Shown here piece by piece: positions 15,501 to 24,980 of a stretch of 64,000 bases of DNA. Every line of letters starts with the position of its first letter. Within the stretch, counting starts at the first letter, position 1. Origin of the DNA: Drosophila miranda. Taxonomy: Eukaryota > Arthropoda > Insecta > Diptera > Drosophilidae. Where the stretch lies: assembly GCF_003369915.1 (NCBI RefSeq), contig NC_046675.1, positions 9,548,001 to 9,612,000 on the forward strand, read 5' to 3'. The notes under the pieces are model-generated. The model was given only the letters and a program-made list of their open reading frames with translations, did not search any database and was not told where the DNA came from. Position numbers and translations under genes: made by a program.

Positions 15501-17307
15501 ATGGAAAAAATTCAAATAATTGCAGCGTTTAAACGAACATCAGTATAAATTATGCACATTTAATGTAATGAATATTTTGCTGCCTACTGCCCTGTCCTCA
15601 TATTGAGGCTGGCTTTATGTAGGTGGGCCACAAAACTATTAAATTAAATCATTCACTAATGAGTGCGAAAAATGTTCATTTGTGGGCTCTTCTTTAGCCG
15701 GGCCATGACTCTTTTCAGGTAATTTCTTATTTGCTTTCGGGGGAAGCTTGGTTGGCAGCTCTTCATAAGCATTAATTCCGGTAATTAATGTGTATTGGCA
15801 GATAATTAATCAGCTCCTTGAATAGGTAATTAGCAAAGTGTGTACTAATTCGCCGATTGTCCTGGCCCACTGCCACGAATTGCCATATATCAATGCGGAT
15901 TATGCTGTTCCGGATAATTCCAATAACAAATCGCATAAACTGAACCCGTTTCGGAAAATAGGTATACGAGTATCGCTCCAGAAAACCTGGAAATGTGTTT
16001 GTGCAACAACCAAAGCCAAAAAACCTCAAAAAGCAATTAGCAAATAAAGCAGAGACAGGCCCTCTCTTTGGCACAGCGTGAGCCGAAAACAAATAAGCAA
16101 CAAAAACCAAAACAAAACAAAGCAAAATCTAAAAACGAAGGAAAAAACACAACAACAGAAACAAAGGCAACTTGGAGTCAAATACAAAATGAAAGGACAT
16201 TAAACATGAACGAGCATTGGTGGGACAAAGTAAACGGCAGGATTAAAACGGCTCTTTCACTCGCTCCGGTTCGCCCTCTGTACATTTCCATGACCACACA
16301 CACACAGATACAGATACAGATACAGATACACACTGGCACAGACAATTGTGGGCAGACAGACAGAGAGGCATGGGCATGCCACCAAACGCTTCCCCAATTG
16401 GATTCAGCCTCAATGCCGCCACTTAAGCAGCGCTACGTGAGCAAGGAGACACACACGCAAATAACTGCGGGGGCAGCTTTTAATTATCTCGTTATTTTTT
16501 AATTTCCAGCATTTCACTGATTTCATTTCGAGCACATTGAGCGCGCCAGGCGGTCGCCCCCGAGATGAGGTCTTTCCCGTCACCGCCTTACAAACCCGCC
16601 CGAACGCTGAGTATGCAGAAGCGAAGGAGGAGGACCTTGAGATGCAACTAATTCGCAGCTCGCTTAATTCTGCTCCGGCTGCTGTCTTTGGGGGTCTGGG
16701 CCAGGTCCAGGCCAGGACAAGCCGGGGACAGGTATAATTTGTTAACGCTCTAATGGCCCGGCCACTTTGAATGGCTTTTAAAGCCCCACAAAGGCGAGGC
16801 GAGGCACACTGTAAAGTGAGCTGAAAAACAATTAAGGCAGCCGGCTGCCCGCTGCCTCGCTGCCCCGCCGACCTGTCGACCCATCAACCCTCCACATTAA
16901 CATCAAATTAGTTTGTGGATTAACACGTTTTTCACATGCCGGTGGCCGAAGAAGGTATGGGACCGTTGGGATTGTGTGTGTGTGTGTGTCCCAAGCAAGT
17001 GAGGCGCCCAAGCTTCATTACGCATACGCGACGATGGCTGGTGCGGCGGGGAGTGGAGTGGAACGGGATCTTAGCTCTTTAGTTTGGCCCCATACCATAC
17101 CGTGTGCAGTGAGGCATGTGAAAGGCTTGCATATACTAATTATACTCCTGGCTTGCTCTTATTTTCGGGGGCATAGTTAAAAATACTTTAAGGTTTATTA
17201 TTAAAAAGTGCCACAACTATATTAAGAGTTTTGTCCTTCCATCGCATACTTTCTGCTTATTGGGGATTGCCAGTGTAGCAGCTCAGAGCACTGCTGAACG
17301 GGGCGGT
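12550..17307. other. Intergenic DNA, no supportable gene
   Basis: Several open frames of 60-144 codons occur but none has domain character, biased composition outside simple repeats, or splice signals. Simple repeats include a CA-rich stretch at about 14935-15000, GATACA repeats at about 16305-16332 and a GT run at about 16974-16989. Confidence 0.55.

Positions 17308-17338
<31 letters not shown>
17308..17338. repeat. 31-base poly-G tract
   Basis: An uninterrupted run of G, preceded by further G-rich sequence from about 17299. It lies about 425 bases before the first unit of the tandem array. It could form a G-quadruplex on the plus strand, or could mark a difficult or artefactual stretch in the assembly. 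Confidence 0.9.
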
Positions 17339-17339
<1 letters not shown>

Positions 17340-17763
17340 TAGGAGTGGTTTCAGATCCGGCAACGCAACGAGATATTTAAATACAAGTTTTTTGTTCGAC
17401 CTGGCAAAGTTTGCAGCTACAAAATAGGCTTCATTGCTCTTTTGTCATGCCCGGCTAGCTGGCAGCATATATCTTGGAGCTAAAATCAGTGCCACAATGA
17501 GCATATTGTATGGCTAAAAAATTTAATGCTTACGTGCCTGAAATATCCAGCAAGGCACAAAGGAAGCGATTGCAATATATGGATGGACTGGAGCATGTGA
17601 GGCGCATCGCATCGACTATGCCGGCAAAGTTCATAAATAAAGCGTCCGAAAACCTCGGCTTGCCTTGGCTTGGGGATTGGTTTAAAATAAAAGTTTCTTG
17701 CCGCTGCAACAAAAACGAAAAAGCTGCCTCGCAAATGCTACACTATAAAGAAAATCGTTTACT
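17339..17763. other. Unique flank left of the array
   Basis: This stretch is not repeated in the array. It carries an open plus-strand frame (17510-17806) beginning MAKKFNAYVPEISSK that runs across the array boundary. The part before the boundary is charged and helical-looking and could be a gene fragment, but I recognise no family and see no splice structure. Confidence 0.35.
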
Positions 17764-18639
17764 GATTTACTCGGTGTGGTCTTCTGTGGAGCGTTGCTCC
17801 AACTAATAAAAGTTTTCGCTGTTCGACGGCGTTCATGTTGGTGTGCCACACCCATACACCCGATTCGATTGCTGGTCATCGGTGGAAACGTTTGCTGTTG
17901 TGGCTTTTCAGCAACTTCAACGCACGTCCTGCGGAGGGGGGGCGTCAAAAAAAAGACCTTAATCTGCCCGGCACTTTAATAATGAGATTTATATTGAAGA
18001 GAAATTGATTGCCTCTATGGGAGTCATTAAATGGACTAAGAAATATATCCAACGACGAGAGACTTCTTTCCAAACTGGGAATCGTTAAAATATATTCCTA
18101 ACAGAATTACGTTCAGGAACCTTTAATGTTGCTCTGAAACTCTGTGGCATTTCTACTATCCTTGTAATATGGTCACGCCAAGCTGTACTGTAACAGATTT
18201 TCTTCTGCTCTTCTTTGAAAACACATTTTCATGAATGGAATGCTTTGTTTTATTCCATTTTAGTAATAATTTCGCCAAAATATTTAAATTTTCGAAAGTA
18301 TTTTAACGCGCCATCTAGCGGAGCTAAGTAACATGCTCCACTGCTTGGAGAATTGTAGATGCAGTGATGCCATACTGACATAAAAGGTACAGTTTTCAAG
18401 CAGTGCACTGCTAATAAGCAGTGCTTCGGTTAAGTTTAATTTAAATTTTTTAATGCGCCTAAGAAATGCTTTTACTTTACTCTAATAAAACGGAAATTGT
18501 TGAACATAAAAGCTATCTATTTTTATTGGAGTTTAAATATTTTAGGGTTACAAAAGAGCATATGGCATCAGCTAATGAAAGTGTAATTCGTATTTAGAGC
18601 CCGCGGGACTAGAAAATAAAACAAAAATTAAAGACTGTT

Positions 18640-18833
18640 CTACATTTCCACATAAGTTGGAATGGTCATTACGCCGTAGTTGTTCTTGCGGGCTGAGATC
18701 AGGATATATGTAGCATTCGTTGCCCTAATTGGTGGACAAGGAATTCTTCACCAGGCAGTAGTCCGCGCCCTTGATGGTGCCAAAGCCCACTGCCAGAACG
18801 GCTTGATCCAGACCATCCACATCGTTTATTGCT
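18640..18833 (-). pseudogene. 26-29-p cysteine protease C-terminal fragment, unit 1
   Basis: Read on the minus strand, this fragment gives recognisable papain-family (C1A) C-terminal motifs: QAVLAVGFGT, DYCLVKNS and, in a shifted frame, KNNYGVMTIPTYVEM at the end. The ending matches what I recall of the Drosophila 26-29 kDa proteinase. It is dead: the catalytic-His position of the family motif (xHAVLAVG) is Gln, both conserved Trp of the WLVKNSW motif are lost, a stop follows LSTN where Trp-Gly is expected, and a frameshift follows in the ACATATATCC stretch. Only the last exon-sized piece is present, so this is a captured gene fragment. Confidence 0.8.
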
Positions 18834-19056
18834 GTACTTTTATTAGATGATTGTTGTTATTTAAATATGTTAGTTCAGCTAGACCTTTTTATTTCCATTG
18901 AGAATTGGCTAAAGCTGTCAGCATGACCAGGATCTGTTAGGATGTTAGCACCGTAGCTATAGCAAAGCCGACTCAAAACGGCTCATGAGTTCAGGCCGGT
19001 GGATATGTCCTGTAAAGCAGAATGAAACCACACCAAACCGATCAGAAAATGTGTAG

Positions 19057-19862
19057 CTTATGGCAAAGACTATACAATACCAAGATGTCGCATGAGCGAC
19101 CAAAAAGCTGTTCTATGGCGGGTCCTAACATAAGGACCCAAAAGGCACGAGGGAGCGCGCGGGGTTTCAATTCCCTTTTCGAATGTACTTCGTCTCTACC
19201 ACGACCCCGCTGCCCATCGGTTTCGTCTGTTCGGCAACAGCACCGTCGAAGCGGTGGTCGCGGATCGCCGATGTCTTTGGAGCGGCACAGTGGGACCTTT
19301 GGCCGTCTCAGCTTGCTAAATTAGTTAGTTAGTCAATAAATATTTGCACACTGAAAAAATGTTAAACTTTGAGTGCTTATATCTCCTTAACTAAAACTAT
19401 CTTGAAAATTCGATTGGAAAATTCTCTATTAGATGCGTACATTAAATTTATCTAAAGCACTCATACAATTTTTTGACTATTTCGGCTGAGTCCCCACTGT
19501 GCCGCGCCAAAGACATCAGCGACCACGCTGCCCTACGGTTTCGGCACGCAGGCACTGACATGCTTTCAGTGCGCTTGTGTGTGAAGCTAAAAGCCGTATA
19601 TGCTGCGGGCGAAACCGGTTTATGGCCGTGCCGACCTAGGACATACACACATATACACAACTACAAGCATATTTCTGGGTTGGCTCGAGTTCGTGCTGAC
19701 CGAGGCATTGACGAAGCCGAGTGGCACTTCGGAGGCGAAGGTAGCGTAAAAGAGAATTGAAGTACTAGCCCCGCGCGCCCGTACCAAGAAGCGTCAAACG
19801 AAAATTGAAAAAGCATTTGTTCCTCATGCGACATCTTGGTATTGTATAGTCTTTGCTTATGG
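19057..19862. mobile_element. 792-bp inverted-repeat DNA transposon (MITE-like), unit 1
   Basis: The element spans 19064-19855. Its ends are perfect 33-bp inverted repeats beginning CAAAGACTATACAATACC (left 19064-19096, right 19823-19855). It is flanked by CTTATGG on both sides (19057-19063 and 19856-19862), read as a 7-bp target duplication; a 5-bp TTATG reading is also possible. Unit 5 has the empty site with a single CTTATGG at 33515-33521. The interior is a long imperfect palindrome: for example 19270-19294 pairs with 19492-19517, and the GCGCGCGGGG block near 19156 pairs with one near 19775. There is no transposase frame, so it is non-autonomous. A 7-bp duplication and ends starting CA would fit the P/Hoppel superfamily, but that is inference. 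Confidence 0.85.
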
Positions 19863-20016
19863 TCAATGGGATAAGTTCACAACAGCATACATACGTCGCA
19901 ATACATTATTAGTTGAGACTTGTATTCAGTAAAGATTGCAATCATTAAACTGTATCTGTGTTGTGAGCCATATTTGATTGAATTGTTATGCAAGGGGTGA
20001 AGTGAGTTCACACCCT

Positions 20017-20096
20017 GCCGCCGGGTGTGGCAGGTCGGTCTGAGCTGCCTGTCACACAAGTCTGTCCGGTCCCGGGTTCGATTCCCGGTGGAGGCT
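20017..20096 (+). tRNA. tRNA-like element (probably pseudogene or SINE-type), unit 1
   Basis: A perfect B box (GGTTCGATTCC, 20075-20085) sits in a perfect 5-bp T stem (CCGGG/CCCGG) with a canonical 7-base loop. An A-box-like TGGCAGGTCGG lies at 20028-20038. The putative acceptor strands GCCGCCG and TGGAGGC pair at five of seven positions. D-arm pairing (GGCAG/CTGCC) is possible but with an over-long loop, and the anticodon arm is not convincing. I read it as tRNA-derived rather than a functional tRNA. Confidence 0.5.
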
Positions 20097-20184
20097 GCGT
20101 AGTTCAAGTATATTTTTATTTATATTTTATTTATATTTTATATTTAAATACAAAAATAAATATTAACTTCAAACCGCCGAAATC

Positions 20185-20289
20185 ATGGAGGAACAGGGTG
20201 GAAGTCAGGATAGCAAGGACAAAACTTGTGATAGACTCGCAAGTGCAGGGTGCGTATATTCATACGAGTACCTACGATTCGAACACTAA
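20185..20289 (+). CDS. 34-codon ORF upstream of the basic-protein ORF, unit 1
   Basis: A short frame starting MEEQGGSQDSKDKTCDRLAS in a Kozak-like context, preceded by about 80 bases of AT-rich DNA. The same start and first 23 residues recur at 30619 in unit 4 with one silent GAG/GAA change; the tails differ. It is missing from unit 2, where the sequence joins directly to the TATGAGGGTCC segment. It may be a 5' exon or upstream ORF of the array gene, or chance. Confidence 0.3.
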   Translation: MEEQGGSQDSKDKTCDRLASAGCVYSYEYLRFEH

Positions 20290-20404
20290 ACAGTTGCATA
20301 TGCCCAAGGAATAAATTATGAGGGTCCAAGGCGCTCTCAAGAAGGATAGTCGATTGCGCGTGGCAAAATTCCGCCATTAATGCAAAATACACAGAAAAAA
20401 GGAA

Positions 20405-20803
20405 ATGTATCATGTAGGGGAGATCAAGTCACCAGCGATTGATTCGCTGAAGACCGAGGAAATGGCCGAGCTGCTGAACCTTCTGGACAGCTACTACGAC
20501 CCCAGCGAAGCGACCATCAAGCCGAAATCCAAGCGCTCTGGCAATGGCAATGGCAATGCCACTCGTCGTCGCAATCGGGCCAAAGGTGCAGCATCGTCGA
20601 AAAATGGAGCCATCGGCGCTGGTGGCGACAATTCCGTGCCGGACTCCGCCAACAAGTCGGGCGGACGTCCTCGTCGCAAACGCAATAACATTCAGAACAA
20701 CATTCTGGGACCCCAGAACACTGAGAAACGCTCGCCAAATGCGGTAATGGTGACATCGACCCCGAAGCCCATAAAGCCGCCAAAGACGTTTGCCAGAATC
20801 TAA
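20405..20803 (+). CDS. Array ORF1, unit 1: basic 132-residue protein of unknown function
   Basis: The frame opens MYHVGEIKSPAIDSLKTEEM and has an acidic, leucine-rich N-terminal helix (about residues 17-32, EEMAELLNLLDSYYDPS). A strongly basic low-complexity middle follows, with KPKSKRSG, ATRRRNRAKG and GRPRRKRNN, ending in a Pro/Lys/Thr-rich tail (STPKPIKPPKTFARI). The basic clusters look like nuclear-localisation or nucleic-acid-binding segments. I recognise no family. Unit 1 reads SEAT where other copies read SKAT, a non-silent change. Unit 3 has lost six bases in frame in the tail. The ATG lies behind an A-rich leader (AAAAAAGGAAATG). ORF2 and ORF3 follow on the same strand within 260 bases. 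Confidence 0.55.
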   Translation: MYHVGEIKSPAIDSLKTEEMAELLNLLDSYYDPSEATIKPKSKRSGNGNGNATRRRNRAKGAASSKNGAIGAGGDNSVPDSANKSGGRPRRKRNNIQNNILGPQNTEKRSPNAVMVTSTPKPIKPPKTFARI

Positions 20804-20869
20804 AGCTACAGTGCAACCACCACATAAACAGACACTGACAGCCCATTAAATAGAAGACAAGGACGAAGA

Positions 20870-20998
20870 ATGGAACTTAGTTTTCCCTTTCAAGGCCAAA
20901 CCCAACCCTGCCGCTACGTTCGTACCGTATGCTTCGACCAGGGCATGGATGAATACCAATATTTCAAGGCTGAGTATTTGCTCCTAATCAAAGGCTGA
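20870..20998 (+). CDS. Array ORF2, unit 1: 42-residue protein
   Basis: The frame starts MELSFPFQGQTQPCRYVRTV, contains two cysteines, continues FDQGMDEYQYFKAEY and ends LLLIKG. It lies 66 bases after the ORF1 stop. Three base differences are visible between the four array copies in this frame (Thr ACC/ACT, Tyr TAC/TAT, Val GTA/GTT), and all are silent, which argues that it is translated. It could be a separate small protein, the second cistron of a polycistronic mRNA, or the 3' exon of ORF1 through an intron starting at the GTAATG near 20742. No family recognised. Confidence 0.5.
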   Translation: MELSFPFQGQTQPCRYVRTVCFDQGMDEYQYFKAEYLLLIKG

Positions 20999-21022
20999 AT
21001 TTTTAATTAAACAAATAATAAT

Positions 21023-21124
21023 ATGGACTCCAAGAGTCCAGCAACCAGAGGCATAGCCTTTGGCAAATCGCGGGAAAGGCTTTATAAATATTTTAAAATG
21101 ACAAGGTACAATTGAATCAGATTC
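21023..21124 (+). pseudogene. Array ORF3, unit 1: truncated copy
   Basis: The frame starts MDSKSPATRGIAFGKSRERL and stops at TGA after MTRYN, where units 2-4 read Leu (TTA) and continue to 45 residues. This copy therefore lost its C-terminal third by a single base change. Confidence 0.4.
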
Positions 21125-21300
21125 TTCCTCAGGACAGGAAGGGTGAGCCGTGAAGAGTTAAGAAAATAACAGACTATGACCGAGTTTTGTGGGTCTATGG
21201 GAGGGCACGGAAGGTGTTCGGTAATTTTTTAATCATTTGCGCAAGTAAGCAAAACGAGTGAGCCGGGGGTTGGAAGACGGCACTCAAGACGCAACTGCCA

Positions 21301-21396
21301 AGGTGCGGGGGTTCTATGGTGCGGTGGTTCTAAGGTGCGCTGGTTCTATGGTGCGGAGGTTCTATGGTGCGGAGGTTCTAAGGTGCGGAGGTTCTA
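21301..21396 (+). repeat. 16-bp minisatellite, six copies, unit 1
   Basis: Six copies of a 16-base period (GGTGCGGAGGTTCTAA and variants). The equivalent sites in units 2, 3 and 4 hold five, five and four copies. Confidence 0.9.
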
Positions 21397-22656
21397 GTGT
21401 GCCATGGTGCGCACAAAAAAAATACGTCAGCCGACAGCGCAGCCGCAGCTGTTGTCTCTCTGTCTCTCTCTCTTTGCTTTTGCAAGGTAGCAGAAAAGGG
21501 TGGGTTTTGTATTATGTATTTATGCACATATGTATATTATGTACATATGACAAATATATTATATGTCTAATCAAATTATTCATTATATTTAAAAAAAAAC
21601 ACACAGATTTTCGGTGAAAAATTATACATATATGTATACCCCACATATGCATATGTTTGTGCGACTTTTGTCAGAATTAGATTAGTTAAGCAGGGACCGT
21701 GTTTTATTAAATATTTAATTAATTTATATATACATATGTATATACATATATCGTGCAGGACCGTGGGATCGCAAATGCTGGGATTTACTCTGTGTGGTCT
21801 TCTGTGGAGCGTTGCTCCAACTAATACAAGTTTTCGCTGTTCGACGGCGTTGATGTTGGTGTGCCACACCCATACACCCGATTCGATTGCTGGTCATCGG
21901 TGGAAACGTTTGCTGTTGTGGCTTTTCAGCAACTTCAACGCACGTCCTGCGGAGGGGGGGCGTCAAAAAAAGACCTTAATCTGCCCGGCACTTTAATAAT
22001 GAGATTTATATTGAAGAGAAATTGATTGCCTCTATGGGAGTAATTAAATGGACTAAGAAATATATCCAACGACGAGAGACTTCTTTCCAAACTGGGAATC
22101 GTTAAAATATATTCCTAACAGAATTACGTTCAGGAACCTTTAATGTTGCTCTGAAACTCTGTGGCATTTCTACTGTCCTTGTAATAGGGTCACGCCAAGC
22201 TGTACTGTAACAGATTTTCTTCTGCTCTTCTTTGAAAACACATTTTCATGAATGGAATGCTTTGTTTTATTCCATTTTAGTACTAATTTCGCAAAAATAA
22301 TTAAATTTTCGAAAGTATTTTAACGCGCTATCTAGCGGAGCTAAGTAACATGCTGCACTGCTTGGATAATTGTAGATGCAGTGATGCCATACTGACAAAA
22401 AAGGTACAGTTTTCAAGCAGTGAACTGCTAATAAGCAGTGCTTCGGTTAAGTTTAATTAAAATTTTTAAATGCGCCTAAGAAATGCTTTTACTTTACTCT
22501 AATAAAACGGAAATTGTTGAACATAAAAGCTATCTATTTTTATTGAAGTTTAAATATTTTAGGGTTACAAAAGAGCATATGGCATCAGCTAATGAAAGTG
22601 TAATTCGTATTTAGAGCCCGCGGGACTAGAAAATAAAACAAAAATTAAAGACTGTT

Positions 22657-22850
22657 CTACATTTCCACATAAGTTGGAATGGTCATTACGCCGTAGTTGT
22701 TCTTGCAGGCTGAGATCAGGATATATGTAGCATTCGTTGCCCTAATTGGTGGACAAGGAATTCTTCACCAGGCAGTAGTCCGCGCCCTTGATGGTGCCAA
22801 AGCCCACTGCCAGAACGGCTTGATCCAGACCATCCACATCGTTTATTGCT
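22657..22850 (-). pseudogene. 26-29-p cysteine protease fragment, unit 2
   Basis: Same C1A protease fragment as in unit 1, with the same internal stop and frameshift, so these defects predate the duplication. A single base difference is visible in the KNN-coding part (TTCTTGCAGGC against TTCTTGCGGGC). Confidence 0.8.
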
Positions 22851-23073
22851 GTACTTTTATTAGATGATTGTTGTTATTTAAATATGTTAGTTCAGCTAGA
22901 CCTTTTTATTTCCATTGAGAATTGGCTAAAGCTGTCAGCATGACCAGGATCTGTTAGGATGTTAGCACCGTAGTTATAGCAAAGCCGACTCAAAACGGCT
23001 CATGAGTTCAGGCCGGTGGATATGTCCTGTAAAGCAGAATGAAACCACACCAAACCGATCAGGAAATGTGTAG

Positions 23074-23879
23074 CTTATGGCAAAGACTATACAATACCAA
23101 GATGTCGCATGAGCGACCAAAAAGCTGTTCTATGGCGGGTCCTAACATAAGGACCCAAAAGGCACGAGGGAGCGCGCGGGGTTTCAATTCCCTTTTCGCC
23201 TGTACTTCGTCTCTACCACGACCCCGCTGCCCATCGGTTTCGTCTGTTCGGCAACAGCACCGTCGAAGCGGTGGTCGCGGATCGCCGATGTCTTTGGAGC
23301 GGCACAGTGGGACCTTTGGCCGTCTCAGCTTGCTAAATTAGTTAGTTAGTCAATAAATATTTGCACACTGAAAAAATGTTAAACTTTGAGTGCTTATATC
23401 TCCTTAACTAAAACTATCTTGAAAATTCGATTGGAAAATTCTCTATTAGATGCGTACATTAAATTTATCTAAAGCACTCATACAATTTTTTGACTATTTC
23501 GGCTGAGTCCCCACTGTGCCGCGCCAAAGACATCAGCGACCACGCTGCCCTACGGTTTCGGCACGCAGGCACTGACATGCTTTCAGTGCGCTTGTGTGTG
23601 AAGCTAAAAGCCGTATATGCTGCGGGCGAAACCGGTTTATGGCCGTGCCGACCTAGGACATACACACATATACACAACTACAAGCATATTTCTGGGTTGG
23701 CTCGAGCTCGTGCTGACCGAGGCATTGACGAAGCCGAGTGGCACTTCGGTGGCGAAGGTAGCGTAAAAGAGAATTGAAGTACTAGCCCCGCGCGCCCGTA
23801 CCAAGAAGCGTCAAACGAAAATTGAAAAAGCATTTGTTCCTCATGCGACATCTTGGTATTGTAAAGTCTTTGCTTATGG
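23074..23879. mobile_element. 792-bp inverted-repeat DNA transposon, unit 2
   Basis: Second copy of the palindromic element (23081-23872) in the same site with the same CTTATGG flanks. It was therefore duplicated with the unit and is not an independent insertion. The right inverted repeat has one change (GTAAAG for GTATAG). Confidence 0.85.
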
Positions 23880-24033
23880 TCAATGGGATAAGTTCACAAC
23901 AGCATACATACGTCGCAATACATTATTAGTTGAGACTTGTATTCAGTAAAGATTGCAATCATTAAACTGTATCTGTGTTGTGAGCCATATTTGATTGAAT
24001 TGTTATACAAGGGGTGAAGTGAGTTCACACCCT

Positions 24034-24113
24034 GCCGCCGGGTGTGGCAGATCGGTCTGAGCTGCCTGTCACACAAGTCTGTCCGGTCCCGGGTTCGATT
24101 CCCGGTGGAGGCT
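24034..24113 (+). tRNA. tRNA-like element, unit 2
   Basis: Copy of the unit 1 element with the same perfect B box and T arm. One change lies in the A-box region (CAGATCGG for CAGGTCGG). Same reservations about a functional tRNA apply. Confidence 0.45.
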
Positions 24114-24224
24114 GCGTAGTTCAAGTAGAAAGTGATTATGAGGGTCCAAGGCGCTCTCAAGAAGGATAGTCGATTGCGCGTGGCAAAATTCCGCCATTAA
24201 TGCAAAATACACAGAAAAAAGGAA

Positions 24225-24623
24225 ATGTATCATGTAGGGGAGATCAAGTCACCAGCGATTGATTCGCTGAAGACCGAGGAAATGGCCGAGCTGCTGAACC
24301 TTCTGGACAGCTACTACGACCCCAGCAAAGCGACCATCAAGCCGAAATCCAAGCGCTCTGGCAATGGCAATGGCAATGCCACTCGTCGTCGCAATCGGGC
24401 CAAAGGTGCAGCATCGTCGAAAAATGGAGCCATCGGCGCTGGTGGCGACAATTCCGTGCCGGACTCCGCCAACAAGTCGGGCGGACGTCCTCGTCGCAAA
24501 CGCAATAACATTCAGAACAACATTCTGGGACCCCAGAACACTGAGAAACGCTCGCCAAATGCGGTAATGGTGACATCGACCCCGAAGCCCATAAAGCCGC
24601 CAAAGACGTTTGCCAGAATCTAA
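24225..24623 (+). CDS. Array ORF1, unit 2: basic 132-residue protein
   Basis: Intact copy of the ORF1 frame, identical to unit 1 except Lys for Glu in the DPSxAT stretch. Leader, start context and downstream ORF2/ORF3 order are preserved. Unit 2 lacks the AT-rich segment and the MEEQGG frame upstream, so if this copy is expressed its promoter must lie in the tRNA-like element, the transposon or the conserved 5' block. Confidence 0.55.
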   Translation: MYHVGEIKSPAIDSLKTEEMAELLNLLDSYYDPSKATIKPKSKRSGNGNGNATRRRNRAKGAASSKNGAIGAGGDNSVPDSANKSGGRPRRKRNNIQNNILGPQNTEKRSPNAVMVTSTPKPIKPPKTFARI

Positions 24624-24689
24624 AGCTACAGTGCAACCACCACATAAACAGACACTGACAGCCCATTAAATAGAAGACAAGGACGAAGA

Positions 24690-24818
24690 ATGGAACTTAG
24701 TTTTCCCTTTCAAGGCCAAACCCAACCCTGCCGCTACGTTCGTACTGTATGCTTCGACCAGGGCATGGATGAATATCAATATTTCAAGGCTGAGTATTTG
24801 CTCCTAATCAAAGGCTGA
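24690..24818 (+). CDS. Array ORF2, unit 2: 42-residue protein
   Basis: Intact copy. It differs from unit 1 at two codons, both silent (Thr ACT, Tyr TAT). Spacing from the ORF1 stop is the same as in unit 1. Confidence 0.5.
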   Translation: MELSFPFQGQTQPCRYVRTVCFDQGMDEYQYFKAEYLLLIKG

Positions 24819-24842
24819 ATTTTTAATTAAACAAATAATAAT

Positions 24843-24980
24843 ATGGACTCCAAGAGTCCAGAAACTAGAGGCATAGCCTTTGGCAAATCGCGGGAAAGAC
24901 TTTATAAATATTTTAAAATGACAAGGTACAATTTAATCAGATTCTTCCTCAGGACAGGAAGAGTGAGCCGTGAAGAGTAA
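24843..24980 (+). CDS. Array ORF3, unit 2: 45-residue basic protein
   Basis: The frame starts MDSKSPETRGIAFGKSRERL, continues with YKYFKMTRYN and ends LRTGRVSREE. It is rich in Arg, Lys and Phe/Tyr and begins 24 bases after the ORF2 stop. Differences from unit 1 in the shared part are two silent changes (Thr, Arg) and one Ala/Glu replacement; a third silent Arg change lies beyond the unit 1 stop. No family recognised. Confidence 0.35.
   Translation: MDSKSPETRGIAFGKSRERLYKYFKMTRYNLIRFFLRTGRVSREE

Larger units (their letters stand above)
17764..21781 (+). repeat. Array unit 1
   Basis: Full-length unit with all modules. Compared with unit 2 it has about 200 extra bases at 20105-20310, holding an AT-rich stretch and a 34-codon frame starting MEEQGGSQDS at 20185. 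It lacks about 210 bases after the minisatellite: the join at about 21412 runs GTGCGC directly into the A-rich stretch before TACGTCAGCC. Confidence 0.85.

Noticed and set aside
16068..16502. 144-codon Lys/Gln-rich frame
   Set aside because: Composition follows A-rich DNA and the GATACA repeat; not convincing as protein.
20494..20846. Minus-strand frames antisense to ORF1, conserved in every array copy
   Set aside because: Conservation is explained by the array identity and ORF1 on the other strand; they have no start context or domain.
21576..21996. Frames of 80-97 codons in the conserved block between units
   Set aside because: Present on both strands with length changes caused by A-run indels; looks non-coding.
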